DNA of 64,000 nucleotides from Pauljensenia sp018375675 (GCA_041432705.1 JAPWAE010000001.1:1-64000); one strand, 5' to 3'; positions 40,884 through 49,344 are shown, counted from the stretch's first letter. Program-made: numbers and translations. Notes: generated by a model from the letters alone, not told the origin.

Positions 40884-42820
40884 GCGCGGACCTGGTCGAG
40901 GCCTCGGGTCGCGTTCTCGACGCGGTCGTCGCCCAGATGGGCGGGTCCCCGCGCGAGGGGCAGGCCTCGATGGTCGCCGAAGGCGCCGCTGCCTTGGAGG
41001 ACCGCCAGCACCTCCTCGTGCAGGCGGGCACGGGCACGGGCAAGTCCGTGGGCTACCTCGTACCGCTGCTGACGCACTGTGCGACGAACGGCGTGCGCGG
41101 GGTAGTCTCGACGGCGACGCTCGCGCTGCAGCGCCAGATCCTCGTCAAGGACGCCCCAGTGGTCGTCGACGCGGTCGCCTCACAGACGGGCGCGCGCCTG
41201 AAGGTCGCGGTGCTCAAAGGCTGGTCGAACTACGCGTGCCTGCACAAGCTGGACGGCGGGTACCCCACCGAGGGCACCCTGTTTGAGGACCGGGACATGA
41301 GCGTCGGCCCGACGGGCGAGCTCGGCAAGGAGATCCTGCGCATCCGCGAGTGGATCAGCGAGACCACGACGGGGGATCGCGACGATCTGGTTCCGGGCGT
41401 CTCGGATCGCGCCTGGCACCACGCCTCGGTCGCTAAACCCGAGTGCCTGGGCAAGCACTGCCCGCTCATCGACGAGTGCTTCGCGCAGGCGGCCCGCCTG
41501 GAGGCCGCGGAGGCGGACGTTGTCGTCACGAACCACTCCCTCTTCGGTATCAACGCGTGCGGCGAGGGCGAGCTTTTCGGTGAGTACGACGCCGTCGTCA
41601 TCGACGAAGCCCACGAACTGGCCGACCGCGTGCGCTCCCAGGCGGCCGCCGACCTGACGGTCGCCCGCGTGAGCCGCGTCGCCCGCTCCCTGCGCTCGAA
41701 TCTCTCGATCGATTCCACCGACCTGGACGAGGCCGGGGCCGGGCTGGGCGCGGCCATGGCCCCCTTGGAAGCGGGGCTTTTGGAATACCGGCCGAGCGCC
41801 CTCGTCGACGCGATGATCGTGCTGGACGGCGCGGCCCGTCGCGCCAGCCACGAGGTGTCCGAGGCACAGGGAGAACCCGCCGCCAAGCTCCTGGCCCGCG
41901 CCGCTATCGACGAGCTGATCGGAGCTCTCGACGCGTGGGGACGAGACCCCGACCAGTCGATCGCCTACATCACGAAGGACGAATCGGACAACGCGCGCTT
42001 GACCGTCGGGCCTCTTGACGTGTCGGCTGCGATCGGTGGCACCGGCATCGGCGAGCGACCCGCGATCCTCACCTCGGCGACCCTCGCGCTCGGCGGCAAC
42101 TTCGACTTCATGGCCGCCCAGGCCGGCATGGCCGTCTCCGGCGTGCCCTGGCACGGCATCGACGTCGGATCTCCCTTCGACCACGGTCGCCAGGGCATCC
42201 GCTACGTGGCGACTCATCTGCCCCTGCCGGGGAGAGACGGCCCCTCCGAGGAGCTGCTCGACGAGCTCGTGGAGCTGGCGCAGGCCTCGGGAGGCGGGAT
42301 GCTCGCCCTCTTCGCGTCGCGACGCGGGGCGATGGCGGGAGCGCAGGCCCTGCGCGAGCGCACGGACCTGACCGTCTACCTGCAGGGCGAAGAGACCCTG
42401 GCGCAGCTGATCCAGCGATTCCGCCAGGAGCGCGACTCGTGCCTGGTGGGCACGATGTCCCTGTGGCAGGGCGTCGACGTCGTGGGGGACGCCTGCCGCC
42501 TCGTCGTCATTGACAAGATCCCGTTCCCGCGCCCGGATGATCCCGTCTCGCGCGCCCGCTCGATGGACGTCGAGCGCAGGGGAGGGAACGGCTTCGTGTC
42601 GGTATCCCTCACGCACGCGGCGCTCATGATGGCCCAGGGCGTGGGGCGCCTCCTGCGCTCGACCGACGACCGGGGCGTCGTGGCCATCCTCGATCCGCGC
42701 GTGGTGACCAAGCGCTACGGCGGTTTCATCATGCGCTCCCTACCGGCCATGTGGCCGACGACAGATCCTCAGGTTGTTCGCGGTGCGCTGCGGCGCCTCG
42801 CGAAGGGGGCTGAGCAATAG
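40880..42820 (+). CDS. DinG/XPD-family ATP-dependent helicase
   Basis: The 646-residue product is a superfamily 2 helicase with an iron-sulfur insertion: Walker A QAGTGTGKSVGYLVP (near 48-62), the cysteines of NYACL and PECLGKHCPLIDECF (four in all, near 117-197) that could hold a 4Fe-4S cluster, DEAH box VVIDEAHELADRV (near 240), LTSATLALGG, MSLWQGVDVVGD and the Q-x-x-G-R motif AQGVGRLLRS. DinG-type helicases unwind DNA forks, D-loops and R-loops. The GTG start overlaps the hflX stop. The closest named relative is E. coli DinG/YoaA; no LexA box precedes it. Confidence 0.9.
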   Translation: MSADLVEASGRVLDAVVAQMGGSPREGQASMVAEGAAALEDRQHLLVQAGTGTGKSVGYLVPLLTHCATNGVRGVVSTATLALQRQILVKDAPVVVDAVASQTGARLKVAVLKGWSNYACLHKLDGGYPTEGTLFEDRDMSVGPTGELGKEILRIREWISETTTGDRDDLVPGVSDRAWHHASVAKPECLGKHCPLIDECFAQAARLEAAEADVVVTNHSLFGINACGEGELFGEYDAVVIDEAHELADRVRSQAAADLTVARVSRVARSLRSNLSIDSTDLDEAGAGLGAAMAPLEAGLLEYRPSALVDAMIVLDGAARRASHEVSEAQGEPAAKLLARAAIDELIGALDAWGRDPDQSIAYITKDESDNARLTVGPLDVSAAIGGTGIGERPAILTSATLALGGNFDFMAAQAGMAVSGVPWHGIDVGSPFDHGRQGIRYVATHLPLPGRDGPSEELLDELVELAQASGGGMLALFASRRGAMAGAQALRERTDLTVYLQGEETLAQLIQRFRQERDSCLVGTMSLWQGVDVVGDACRLVVIDKIPFPRPDDPVSRARSMDVERRGGNGFVSVSLTHAALMMAQGVGRLLRSTDDRGVVAILDPRVVTKRYGGFIMRSLPAMWPTTDPQVVRGALRRLAKGAEQ

Positions 42821-42922
42821 GGGCGGTTGCTCCCTGAGGGCGTAAAACGTCGTGCAGATAACGGGCGCTTACGGGCCCCTATCTGAGACAATGGGGGTGC
42901 CCGCAGACTCTAGGAGACACTC

Positions 42923-43912
42923 GTGGAAAATAAAGCCCAGACCCTGTACCCGTCAAAGTCCTCCGGACGTCCCTCCAAGATCGCCATCATCGGTGCCGGT
43001 GCCGTCGGTACGGCCGTCGCGTACGCCTGCGCGATGCGCGGCGACGCCCGTTCGATCGTTCTTCAGGACATCAACAAGGCAAAGGTGGAGGCCGAGGCCC
43101 TCGACATGGCCCACGGCATCCAGTTCACGCCCGCCGGCTCGATCGAAGGCTCGGATGACGTTGAGATCGTTCGTGGCGCCGACCTGATCATCGTCACGGC
43201 TGGAGCCAAGCAGCAGCCCGGGCAGTCCCGCCTGGAGCTGGCCGGTTCGACCGTGAACCTGATGAAGAAGATCGTGCCGAACCTGCAGAATGTGGCTCCG
43301 GATGCCCGCTTCATGTTCGTCACGAACCCCGTCGACGTCGTCACCTACGTGGCTCTGAAGCTCACGGGCCTGCCCCGCAACCAGGTCTTCGGCTCGGGCA
43401 CGGTGCTCGACACGTCTCGCCTGCGTTACCTCGTGTCGCGTGAGACGGGCGTGGCCACTCAGAATATCCACGCGTACGTGGCGGGTGAGCACGGCGACTC
43501 TGAGGTCGCCCTGTGGTCCAGCGCTGAGATCGGCAACGTCCCGCTGTCGCAATGGGGCCCGACCCTGTCCGGCGGTGTCTTCGACTCGGCTCTGCGCAAC
43601 TCGATCGCGCAGGAGGTCGTCCAGAGCGCCTATAAGATCATCGAGGGCAAGGGCGCGACCAACTACGCGATCGGCCTGTCCGCCGCGAATATCGCGGGTG
43701 CTGTCCTGCGTGACGAGCAGCGAGTCCTGACCATCTCGACCCTGCTCGAGGACTGGGAAGGCATCTCGGACGTCGTCATGGCTGCCCCGACCATCGTGGG
43801 CCGCGACGGCGCCGGACGAGTCCTTAACCCGCCGCTCACGCTCAACGAGCGCGACGGCCTGACCGCATCGGCCCAGCGCCTACGTCAGGTTGCCCGCGAC
43901 CTGGGCTTCTGA
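42923..43912 (+). CDS. ldh: L-lactate dehydrogenase
   Basis: It interconverts pyruvate and L-lactate with NADH, regenerating NAD in fermentation. The 329-residue product has the Rossmann motif IAIIGAGAVGTAVAYACAMRG (near 20-40), VTAGAKQQPGQSRLELAGSTVNLMKKI, VTNPVDVVTYVALKLTGLPRNQVFGSGTVLDTSRLR and the active-site GEHGDSEV (near 190-197). The length is typical. A GTG start with TAGGAG 8-13 nt upstream. A small hairpin (AGATA...TATCT, 42856-42884) lies in the 102-bp promoter gap. Confidence 0.96.
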   Translation: MENKAQTLYPSKSSGRPSKIAIIGAGAVGTAVAYACAMRGDARSIVLQDINKAKVEAEALDMAHGIQFTPAGSIEGSDDVEIVRGADLIIVTAGAKQQPGQSRLELAGSTVNLMKKIVPNLQNVAPDARFMFVTNPVDVVTYVALKLTGLPRNQVFGSGTVLDTSRLRYLVSRETGVATQNIHAYVAGEHGDSEVALWSSAEIGNVPLSQWGPTLSGGVFDSALRNSIAQEVVQSAYKIIEGKGATNYAIGLSAANIAGAVLRDEQRVLTISTLLEDWEGISDVVMAAPTIVGRDGAGRVLNPPLTLNERDGLTASAQRLRQVARDLGF

Positions 43913-43920
43913 GTCTCCTT

Positions 43921-43969
43921 CACATAAGCGAGTGGCGCCACCCCCGGGGTGGCGCCACTCGCTTATGTG
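43921..43969. terminator. 49-nt near-perfect palindrome between ldh and lexA
   Basis: A 24-bp perfect inverted repeat (43921-43944 and 43946-43969) around a single central base sits between convergent genes. It should terminate both transcripts. It is the longest perfect inverted repeat I noticed in the window. Confidence 0.88.
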
Positions 43970-43974
43970 GTGCG

Positions 43975-44655
43975 TCAGAGTGAACGAATGACGGTGACGA
44001 CCTTGCCGAGGATGGTGGCGTCGTCGCCCGGGATGGGGGAGTAGTCCGCGTTGTGGGGCAGGAGCCAGACGTGACCGCCCGTGACGGATAGTTCCTTCAC
44101 CGTCGCCTCGCCGTCGATCATGGCGGCAACAAATTCTCCGTTGCGGGCCTCGTTCTGCGAGCGGATGACAACGTAGTCCCCGTCGAAGATGCCCGCATCG
44201 ACCATCGACTCGCCGCTCACCTCGAGCATGAACAGATCGCCGTGTCCGGTCATGGACGTGGGAAGGCGGAAAACATCCTCCACGTGCTGCTCGGCCGTGA
44301 TGGGGGCACCGGCAGCGATACGTCCGACGAGCGGAATCGCCGTGCCCTCCTCCTCGACGTGGGAGACGGGGACCTCGATACGAACAACCTTCTCAGAAGG
44401 CTGCGATGAAGGGGTGATGCCGAGCTCGGCGCGCGCCCGATCGGTGAGGTCGAGAGCGCGAGGCAGGCCGGGCTCGCGGACCAGGTATCCGTCGGCCTCA
44501 AGTGCATCAAGGTGATGCTTCACCGTCGAGGGTGACGCCAAACCGACTGCAGATGCGATCTCGCGCACAGATGGAGGGAAGCCGCTGGAAGCCAGCTTTT
44601 CGTTGATAACTCGCAAGATCGCGCGGTGTCGATCGCTGATCGAACGCTCGGTCAT
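43975..44655 (-). CDS. lexA: LexA repressor
   Basis: LexA represses the SOS regulon and self-cleaves when RecA is activated. The 226-residue product has the N-terminal winged helix (SDRHRAILRVINEKLASSGFPPSVREIASAVGLASPSTVKHHLDALEADGYL), the Ala115-Gly116 cleavage site in GRIAAGAPI, the catalytic Ser150 (SGESMVDAGI) and Lys187 (EATVKEL). An AAGGAGAGCC precedes the ATG at 44655; a further in-frame ATG at 44670 is less likely. A LexA box lies 86 bp upstream and two more just beyond, shared with the divergent LysM gene, so it is autoregulated. Confidence 0.97.
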   Translation of the reverse strand: MTERSISDRHRAILRVINEKLASSGFPPSVREIASAVGLASPSTVKHHLDALEADGYLVREPGLPRALDLTDRARAELGITPSSQPSEKVVRIEVPVSHVEEEGTAIPLVGRIAAGAPITAEQHVEDVFRLPTSMTGHGDLFMLEVSGESMVDAGIFDGDYVVIRSQNEARNGEFVAAMIDGEATVKELSVTGGHVWLLPHNADYSPIPGDDATILGKVVTVIRSL

Positions 44656-44740
44656 GGCTCTCCTTCGCATCGGGGGGACGCAAATGTGCATGGGTGGGCG
44701 TCCACTAGATACGTCAAGGATAAGCCGATTTCGCGCAAAA

Positions 44741-44756
44741 TGAAACATATGTTCGA
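44741..44756. promoter_or_regulatory. LexA box 1 in the lexA/LysM-gene intergenic region
   Basis: TGAAACATATGTTCGA matches TCGAACNNNNGTTCGA at 10 of 12 defined positions, with a perfect right half. It is the box nearest lexA and suits autorepression. Confidence 0.7.
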
Positions 44757-44763
44757 GTGGGTC

Positions 44764-44792
44764 TCGACATTGGCCATGGAGCGTGCTATCGT
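44764..44792 (+). promoter_or_regulatory. Promoter of the LysM-domain gene
   Basis: TCGACA at 44764-44769, 17 nt, TATCGT at 44787-44792. LexA box 2 overlaps the -10, so LexA binding would block it directly. Confidence 0.6.
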
Positions 44793-44804
44793 ACAAGTGT
44801 TCGA
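44789..44804. promoter_or_regulatory. LexA box 2
   Basis: TCGTACAAGTGTTCGA matches the SOS consensus at 11 of 12 defined positions and overlaps the -10 of the LysM gene. Confidence 0.85.
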
Positions 44805-44819
44805 CGAACAGATGTTCGA
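44804..44819. promoter_or_regulatory. LexA box 3, sharing one base with box 2
   Basis: ACGAACAGATGTTCGA matches the consensus at 11 of 12 defined positions. Its first base (44804) is the last base of box 2, so the two operators are offset by 15 bp. Confidence 0.85.
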
Positions 44820-44841
44820 TGAAAGTGTTCTGGAGGTTCTC

Positions 44842-45306
44842 ATGAGTGTCCCCTTCGCGACGAAGACTGCCGTCTCCTTCCCCGCACGCCGCTCTCCGCT
44901 TCGTGCAGTGGAGGATGCGCCGCTGGCGACCGTTCGTGACATCTCCACCGCTCCGTCCGCGCGTCGCCGGGTCGAGGCGCAGCGCGTGGATGACCCCTCC
45001 TACCTGCGGGCTCCCGCAGCTCCGCGTCGTCGCGTCCGTTCCTCTCGTCGCGGCATTATCGCCGGCGCGCTTGCGACGGTTGTTCTCTCCGTGGGGGCCG
45101 GCGCCCTCGGTCTTGCCATCCAGCCTGCAGCCTATGATGGCCCGACGGTGATGAAGGCAGTCGTCAGCGGTGACTCCGTGTGGTCGCTGGCTCAGAATGT
45201 CAAGACGGATCGTCCGCTCGAGCAGGTTGTCGCCGACATTGAGCGCATGAATGACGTGCAAGGGGCCCTGCAGCCCGGGCAGCGGGTCCTTGTGCCTGTC
45301 CGCTAA
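44842..45306 (+). CDS. SOS-controlled LysM-domain membrane protein, probable division suppressor
   Basis: The 154-residue product has a basic cytoplasmic N-terminus (1-70), one transmembrane helix (about 71-94) and an extracytoplasmic LysM domain (about 106-153, VVSGDSVWSLAQNV ... INxVQGALQPGQRVLVPV) for peptidoglycan binding. The layout and the divergent position next to lexA match the actinobacterial LexA-linked LysM proteins (mycobacterial ChiZ/Rv2719c, corynebacterial DivS, Bacillus YneA), which delay division during DNA damage. Two LexA boxes overlap or follow its promoter. TGGAGG precedes the ATG at 44842. I infer division control from context; no enzymatic domain is visible. Confidence 0.88.
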   Translation: MSVPFATKTAVSFPARRSPLRAVEDAPLATVRDISTAPSARRRVEAQRVDDPSYLRAPAAPRRRVRSSRRGIIAGALATVVLSVGAGALGLAIQPAAYDGPTVMKAVVSGDSVWSLAQNVKTDRPLEQVVADIERMNDVQGALQPGQRVLVPVR

Positions 45307-45350
45307 CGGTGACGCGTGGGACTCCTGTGACAGATGGGGGTCTGAGCGTG

Positions 45351-45356
45351 TACCGT
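45351..45356 (+). promoter_or_regulatory. -10 hexamer for leaderless nrdR mRNA
   Basis: TACCGT ends 6 nt before the GTG at 45363. Confidence 0.5.
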
Positions 45357-45362
45357 TGAGGG

Positions 45363-45950
45363 GTGCACTGCCCTTTCTGTCATAACCCGGATTCGCGCGT
45401 CGTTGATACGCGCATCGCGGACGACGGCGCCTCGATCCGGCGTCGGCGTGAGTGCACGCACTGCAAGAAGCGTTTCACGACCCTCGAAACGTCCTCGTTC
45501 CAGGTCGTCAAGCGCTCCGGCGTCGTCGAGTCTTTCTCCCGTAACAAGGTTGTGTCGGGTGTCAAGAAGGCCTGTCAGGGGCGGCCGGTCTCGGATGATC
45601 AGCTCGCGATTCTCGCTCAGCAGGTCGAGGAGCAGTTGCGCTCAACCGGTGTCTCCAACGTGTCGACGAACGAAGTTGGTAAAGCCATCCTCCCGTTCCT
45701 GCGCGACCTCGACGTGATCGCCTACCTGCGCTTCGCCTCCGTCTACCGTCAGTTCGACACCCTCGATGATTTCGAACAGGCCATTCAGGCGTTGCGTGAG
45801 CGTGCGCAGGGCGGTGACGCGGCGCCCGAGACCGGTGCCCACGCGCACGTCGAACCTGCGGCGCCCGCGCCCGCGAAGAAGCCTCGCAAGGCGCGTTCTT
45901 CGCGCAAGCGCTCCGTCTCTAACGCCCCGACGCTGCTGGGAGACGACTAA
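45363..45950 (+). CDS. nrdR: Transcriptional repressor NrdR
   Basis: NrdR is a zinc-ribbon/ATP-cone repressor of ribonucleotide reductase genes. The 195-residue product has the zinc cysteines C3, C6, C31 and C34 (HCPFCHNPDSRVVDTR; RRRECTHCKKRFTT), the ATP-cone (VVKRSGVVESFSRNKVVSGVKKACQGRPVSDDQLAILAQQVEEQLR) and LRFASVYRQFDTLDDFEQAI. The last ~40 residues are an Ala/Pro/Lys/Arg-rich extension longer than the usual ~150-residue protein. The lexA-LysM-nrdR order is conserved in actinobacteria. GTG start with a -10 6 nt upstream. Confidence 0.96.
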   Translation: MHCPFCHNPDSRVVDTRIADDGASIRRRRECTHCKKRFTTLETSSFQVVKRSGVVESFSRNKVVSGVKKACQGRPVSDDQLAILAQQVEEQLRSTGVSNVSTNEVGKAILPFLRDLDVIAYLRFASVYRQFDTLDDFEQAIQALRERAQGGDAAPETGAHAHVEPAAPAPAKKPRKARSSRKRSVSNAPTLLGDD

Positions 45951-45963
45951 TCAACGTGCGCGA

Positions 45964-45998
45964 ATGATGCCCGGTCCCGTGAAGGGGCCGGGCATCAT
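45964..45998. terminator. Bidirectional terminator between nrdR and the acyl-CoA ligase gene
   Basis: ATGATGCCCGG (45964-45974) pairs with CCGGGCATCAT (45988-45998), with an inner CCC/GGG pairing and a GTGAA loop, between convergent genes. Confidence 0.85.
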
Positions 45999-46020
45999 CG
46001 CTGTGACGGTGGTGGGACGA

Positions 46021-47994
46021 CTACTCCTCGTCCGTCTCCTCGTGGTGCTGTTCCGGTGCGTCAGATGCATCGGTGGGCGTGGAAGGCTGCTCGGAGGAGG
46101 ACGCGCGAACCCCTGCGACGGCCTCGGCGACCGTCTCACGCGCACCAGCCATCGCCTCGGCGACAGAATCGCGTGCTCCGGCCATCGCCTCGGAGGCGCT
46201 TTCTCGGGCGCCCGCCACCCGCTCTGACATGGACTCGAGTGCCTCGGCCATGGCCTCCGAGACGGCGCCGCGCGCACCCGCGACGGCCTCGCGCGCGCCG
46301 GCAACCGCGTCGGTTGCGGCGGCCTGGGCACCCATGATCTGCTCGCGGACCTTCTTACGCATGACCTTGCCCAGCTGAGAGCGAGGCAGCTCCGTCATGA
46401 CGACGATCTGACGGGGGAGCGCGTAGTGGGCCAGGGACTTCTCCGCCCACTTGCGCAGCTCTGCGAGCGTGACGGAGGCGCCGGCTTCGAGGACGACGGC
46501 GGCGACGACGTCCTCGCCGGACTCGCCGGCCGGCACGCCGACTGCTGCGACATCGAGAACACCCGGCATCGAACGTACGGCGTTTTCCACCTGCGTGGGG
46601 TAGACGTTGAAGCCGGAGGCATTGATCATCTCCTTGCGCCGGTCCGCCATGTAGACGAAGCCGTCGCGTACCTGAACGAGGTCGCCCGTACGCAGCCATC
46701 CATCCTCGGTGAACACTTCGGCGGTCTCGTCGTCCTGGTTCCAATAGCCGGAGAACACCTGCGGGCCGCGGGCAATGAGCTCACCGACCTCGCCGTCGGC
46801 CACCTCGCGGGAGGGGTTTTCCGGATCGACGATGCGCACCTGGGTGGAGGGGAAGGGGATGCCGAGCGCCCCGCGTGCTCGCGAGGAGGCGAGGGGTGAT
46901 CCCAGGAGGATCGGGGAGGCCTCCGTCATGCCGTAGCCTTCGATCATGAGGCCGCCGGTGGCCTGCTCCCACTGTTCGGCCAGCGGCGCCGAGAGAGGCA
47001 TTGCGCCCGAGAGCGAGAAGTGGATCGAGGACAGGTCCGCGTTCGTGCCCTCCGCCGCCGCGAGCAGGCGCTCGTACATGGGCGGAACGCCCAGGAAGAA
47101 CGTGCACGGCAGCCGGCGCTGAGCGGCCAGTACCAGCGCGGTGTCGAACTTGGGGAACATAGCGATCGTCGCCCCCAGGCGCAAGCCCGCCAGGAAGCCA
47201 ATGGTGAACCCGAAGGCGTGGAAGAGGGGCAGGATACAGTAGAAGACCTCGGCGCCCTCGTGGAGGACGGGGACCCACGCGATCGATTCCTCGACGTTCG
47301 CCATGAGGTTGGCGTGCGTGAGAGCGGCGGCCTTCGGCACGCCGGTTGTGCCACCCGTGTGAATGAGGAGAGCGACGTCCTCCATGGCTGACGGGCACTC
47401 GCCGCGCCACGGGGTCGCGGTGCGCATGGCGCGTGTCCAGGAGCGAGCCCAGCTCGGGCGCGGGCTGGAGAGCTGTTCGCGCTTCTCGCGGGCCGCCTTG
47501 ACGGGAAGCTTGAGCGCCATGCGCGAGGCTGCGGGCAGAGCCGTCGTTAGGTCCATGCAGAAGGTGGTGTGGCCGCGCCCGAGGAAGGTCAGTTTCTCCA
47601 GGGACTTCGACCATGCGATGGTGACGCGAGCGCCGTGGCGCTCGTACTCGCCCTCCAGCTCGCCCGCGGGGGCGAGCGGATTGTGTTCGACGACGACGGC
47701 GCCGAGCAGCATCGTGCCCAGGACGGCGACGGCGTGCTGCGGGCAGTTCGGCATCACGAGGGCGACGCGGTCGCCGGGGCGCACGCCCGCCTGATAGAGG
47801 GCGCCCGCGGCCTGACGGATCTCCTGAGCAAGTTCCTCGTACGTGAGCTGGCGCGCGAAAAAGTCGATCGCGGCGCGCCTCGGGTAGCGGGAGGCGACTT
47901 CCAGGACCATGTCCGGGATCGGACGGTCGGGAATCGCGATGTTGTAGGCGACTCCCGGTGCGTATAGCTCGCGCAGCTTCGTCGTGAGATCCAT
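46021..47994 (-). CDS. Long-chain fatty-acid--CoA ligase with C-terminal 11-residue repeat tail
   Basis: This 657-residue AMP-forming ligase should activate a fatty acid with ATP and CoA. The adenylation core has LTYEELAQEIRQAAGALYQAG, the P-loop HTGGTTGVPKAA (near 215), LPLFHAFG, the EGYGMTEASP motif, GWLRTGDLVQV and DRRKEMINASGFNVYPTQVE, with the C-terminal LPRSQLGKVMRKKVREQ carrying the catalytic Lys. The core ends near residue 553. Residues 554-657 form an extra tail: six exact 11-residue repeats (about 568-633) of the form x-E-A-x-A-G-A-R-x-x-V, then a Ser/Pro/Asp/Glu-rich end. The repeat is predicted helical and amphipathic. ATG at 47994, Shine-Dalgarno AGGAGGAC upstream. No beta-oxidation gene is adjacent. 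Confidence 0.93.
   Translation of the reverse strand: MDLTTKLRELYAPGVAYNIAIPDRPIPDMVLEVASRYPRRAAIDFFARQLTYEELAQEIRQAAGALYQAGVRPGDRVALVMPNCPQHAVAVLGTMLLGAVVVEHNPLAPAGELEGEYERHGARVTIAWSKSLEKLTFLGRGHTTFCMDLTTALPAASRMALKLPVKAAREKREQLSSPRPSWARSWTRAMRTATPWRGECPSAMEDVALLIHTGGTTGVPKAAALTHANLMANVEESIAWVPVLHEGAEVFYCILPLFHAFGFTIGFLAGLRLGATIAMFPKFDTALVLAAQRRLPCTFFLGVPPMYERLLAAAEGTNADLSSIHFSLSGAMPLSAPLAEQWEQATGGLMIEGYGMTEASPILLGSPLASSRARGALGIPFPSTQVRIVDPENPSREVADGEVGELIARGPQVFSGYWNQDDETAEVFTEDGWLRTGDLVQVRDGFVYMADRRKEMINASGFNVYPTQVENAVRSMPGVLDVAAVGVPAGESGEDVVAAVVLEAGASVTLAELRKWAEKSLAHYALPRQIVVMTELPRSQLGKVMRKKVREQIMGAQAAATDAVAGAREAVAGARGAVSEAMAEALESMSERVAGARESASEAMAGARDSVAEAMAGARETVAEAVAGVRASSSEQPSTPTDASDAPEQHHEETDEE
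46096..46293 (-). repeat. Six 33-bp repeats encoding 11-residue amphipathic units
   Basis: The 198 bp encode six in-register 11-mers (e.g. SEAMAEALESM, SERVAGARESA, SEAMAGARDSV, AEAMAGARETV, AEAVAGVRASS) at the 3' end of the acyl-CoA ligase gene. Ala, Gly and Val alternate with Glu, Arg and Ser as in 11-mer lipid-binding helices. Confidence 0.85.
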
Positions 47995-48079
47995 CTGTCC
48001 TCCTGTGGAAACGATTCCCCTACGATACCGTAAGTTGTGCCTCGTTTGACCAGCTGGGAACGCGATGAATGCGACAGTT

Positions 48080-49285
48080 TTACAGCGGCGTGGCGATCAG
48101 TCGGACAGTTTCGGGCAGGTGACTCAGTTCCTCGAGCGCCTCGCGTCCCAGGCCCGCCGAAATGTCGGTGAGCACGTAGCCGACCTCGTCGACGGTGGCC
48201 AGGATCTGGGCGTCGACGTTTGCTTCGGAGGAGGCAAAGATCTGGTTGACGCGCGCCATGACGCCGGGCACGTTGCGGTGGATGAGGCGCACGCGGTAGC
48301 GCGAGCGCTTGCCGATGTTCATCGTCAGGTTCGGCAGGTTTACGCTCATGTCGGTTGAGCCGCTGGCCTGGTATTCACCGATCTTGGCGGCCACGAAGCG
48401 ACCGATGTCGTATTGCGCCTCCTCTGTCGACCCGCCGATGTGGGGCGTGAGGATGACGTTGTCGAGGGTCGCCAGGGGCGAGTTGAAGGGGTCGCCGTTG
48501 GCGCGCGGCTCCTCGGGGAACACGTCGATGGCCGCGCCACCCAGGTGGCCCGAGACGAGCGCCGCGTGCAGCGCATCGACGTCGACGACGTGTCCGCGCG
48601 ACAGGTTGATGAACAGGGCGCCGGGCTTCATGAGCTCGAACTCGACTCGTCCGATGAGGTTCGTGTTGGATTCCTGGCCGTCCACGTGCACGGAGATGAT
48701 GTCGGCTTCGCGTAGAACGGCCTCCATGGTTGGCATCTGCGTCGCGTTGCCCAGGGCAAGGCGCTCGGCTGCGTCGTAGAAGATGACGTTGAGACCCATG
48801 GCCTCGGCGAGGACGGAGAGCTGGGTGCCGATGTTGCCGTAGCCGATGATGCCCAGGGTGTGCCCGCGCACCTCGTGGGCGCCGTCCGCGCTCTTGTCCC
48901 ACACGCCGCGGTGCAGACGCGAGTTCTTGACGGTGACGCGGCGCGAGAGGTCGATGATCTCGCCGATCGCGAGCTCAACGACGGAGCGCGTGTTGGAGTA
49001 CGGAGCGTTGAACACGGCGACGCCCATCTCTGTGGCGGTCGCCAGGTCGATCTGGTTCGTGCCGATGCAGAAGGCTCCGATGGCCTTGAGTTCGGGGCGC
49101 GCACGCAGCACTCGCTCGGTGACCTCGGTCTTGGACCGCAGGCCCAGGTAGTCCACGCCTTCGAGCGCGTCGATCAGGTCGTCCTCGGACAGGGCGCCCG
49201 TCACGCGGGTCACCTCGATGCCGAACTTGGCGAAAATATCGTCGGCGATGTCGTGCGGGTTTTCCAGGAGCAGTGCGCGTGTCAT
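48080..49285 (-). CDS. serA: D-3-phosphoglycerate dehydrogenase
   Basis: SerA oxidises 3-phosphoglycerate to open serine biosynthesis. The 401-residue product has LGLRSKTEVTERVL, the NAD motif LGIIGYGNIGTQLSVLAEAMG (near 155-175), FINLSRGHVVDVDAL, the catalytic-His segment VILTPHIGGSTEEAQ (near 285-299) and a C-terminal ACT domain (about 325-401, VRLIHRNVPGVMARVNQIFASSEANV), which in E. coli-type SerA binds serine for feedback inhibition. Length and layout fit the short, ACT-only class, not the long mycobacterial class with an extra ASB domain. No promoter is obvious. Confidence 0.95.
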   Translation of the reverse strand: MTRALLLENPHDIADDIFAKFGIEVTRVTGALSEDDLIDALEGVDYLGLRSKTEVTERVLRARPELKAIGAFCIGTNQIDLATATEMGVAVFNAPYSNTRSVVELAIGEIIDLSRRVTVKNSRLHRGVWDKSADGAHEVRGHTLGIIGYGNIGTQLSVLAEAMGLNVIFYDAAERLALGNATQMPTMEAVLREADIISVHVDGQESNTNLIGRVEFELMKPGALFINLSRGHVVDVDALHAALVSGHLGGAAIDVFPEEPRANGDPFNSPLATLDNVILTPHIGGSTEEAQYDIGRFVAAKIGEYQASGSTDMSVNLPNLTMNIGKRSRYRVRLIHRNVPGVMARVNQIFASSEANVDAQILATVDEVGYVLTDISAGLGREALEELSHLPETVRLIATPL

Positions 49286-49344
49286 GCCCCCATCATGGCA
49301 GACGGGAGCGGAAAGGGACGCGCGGTGTCAGCGTGTGGTCGCTC

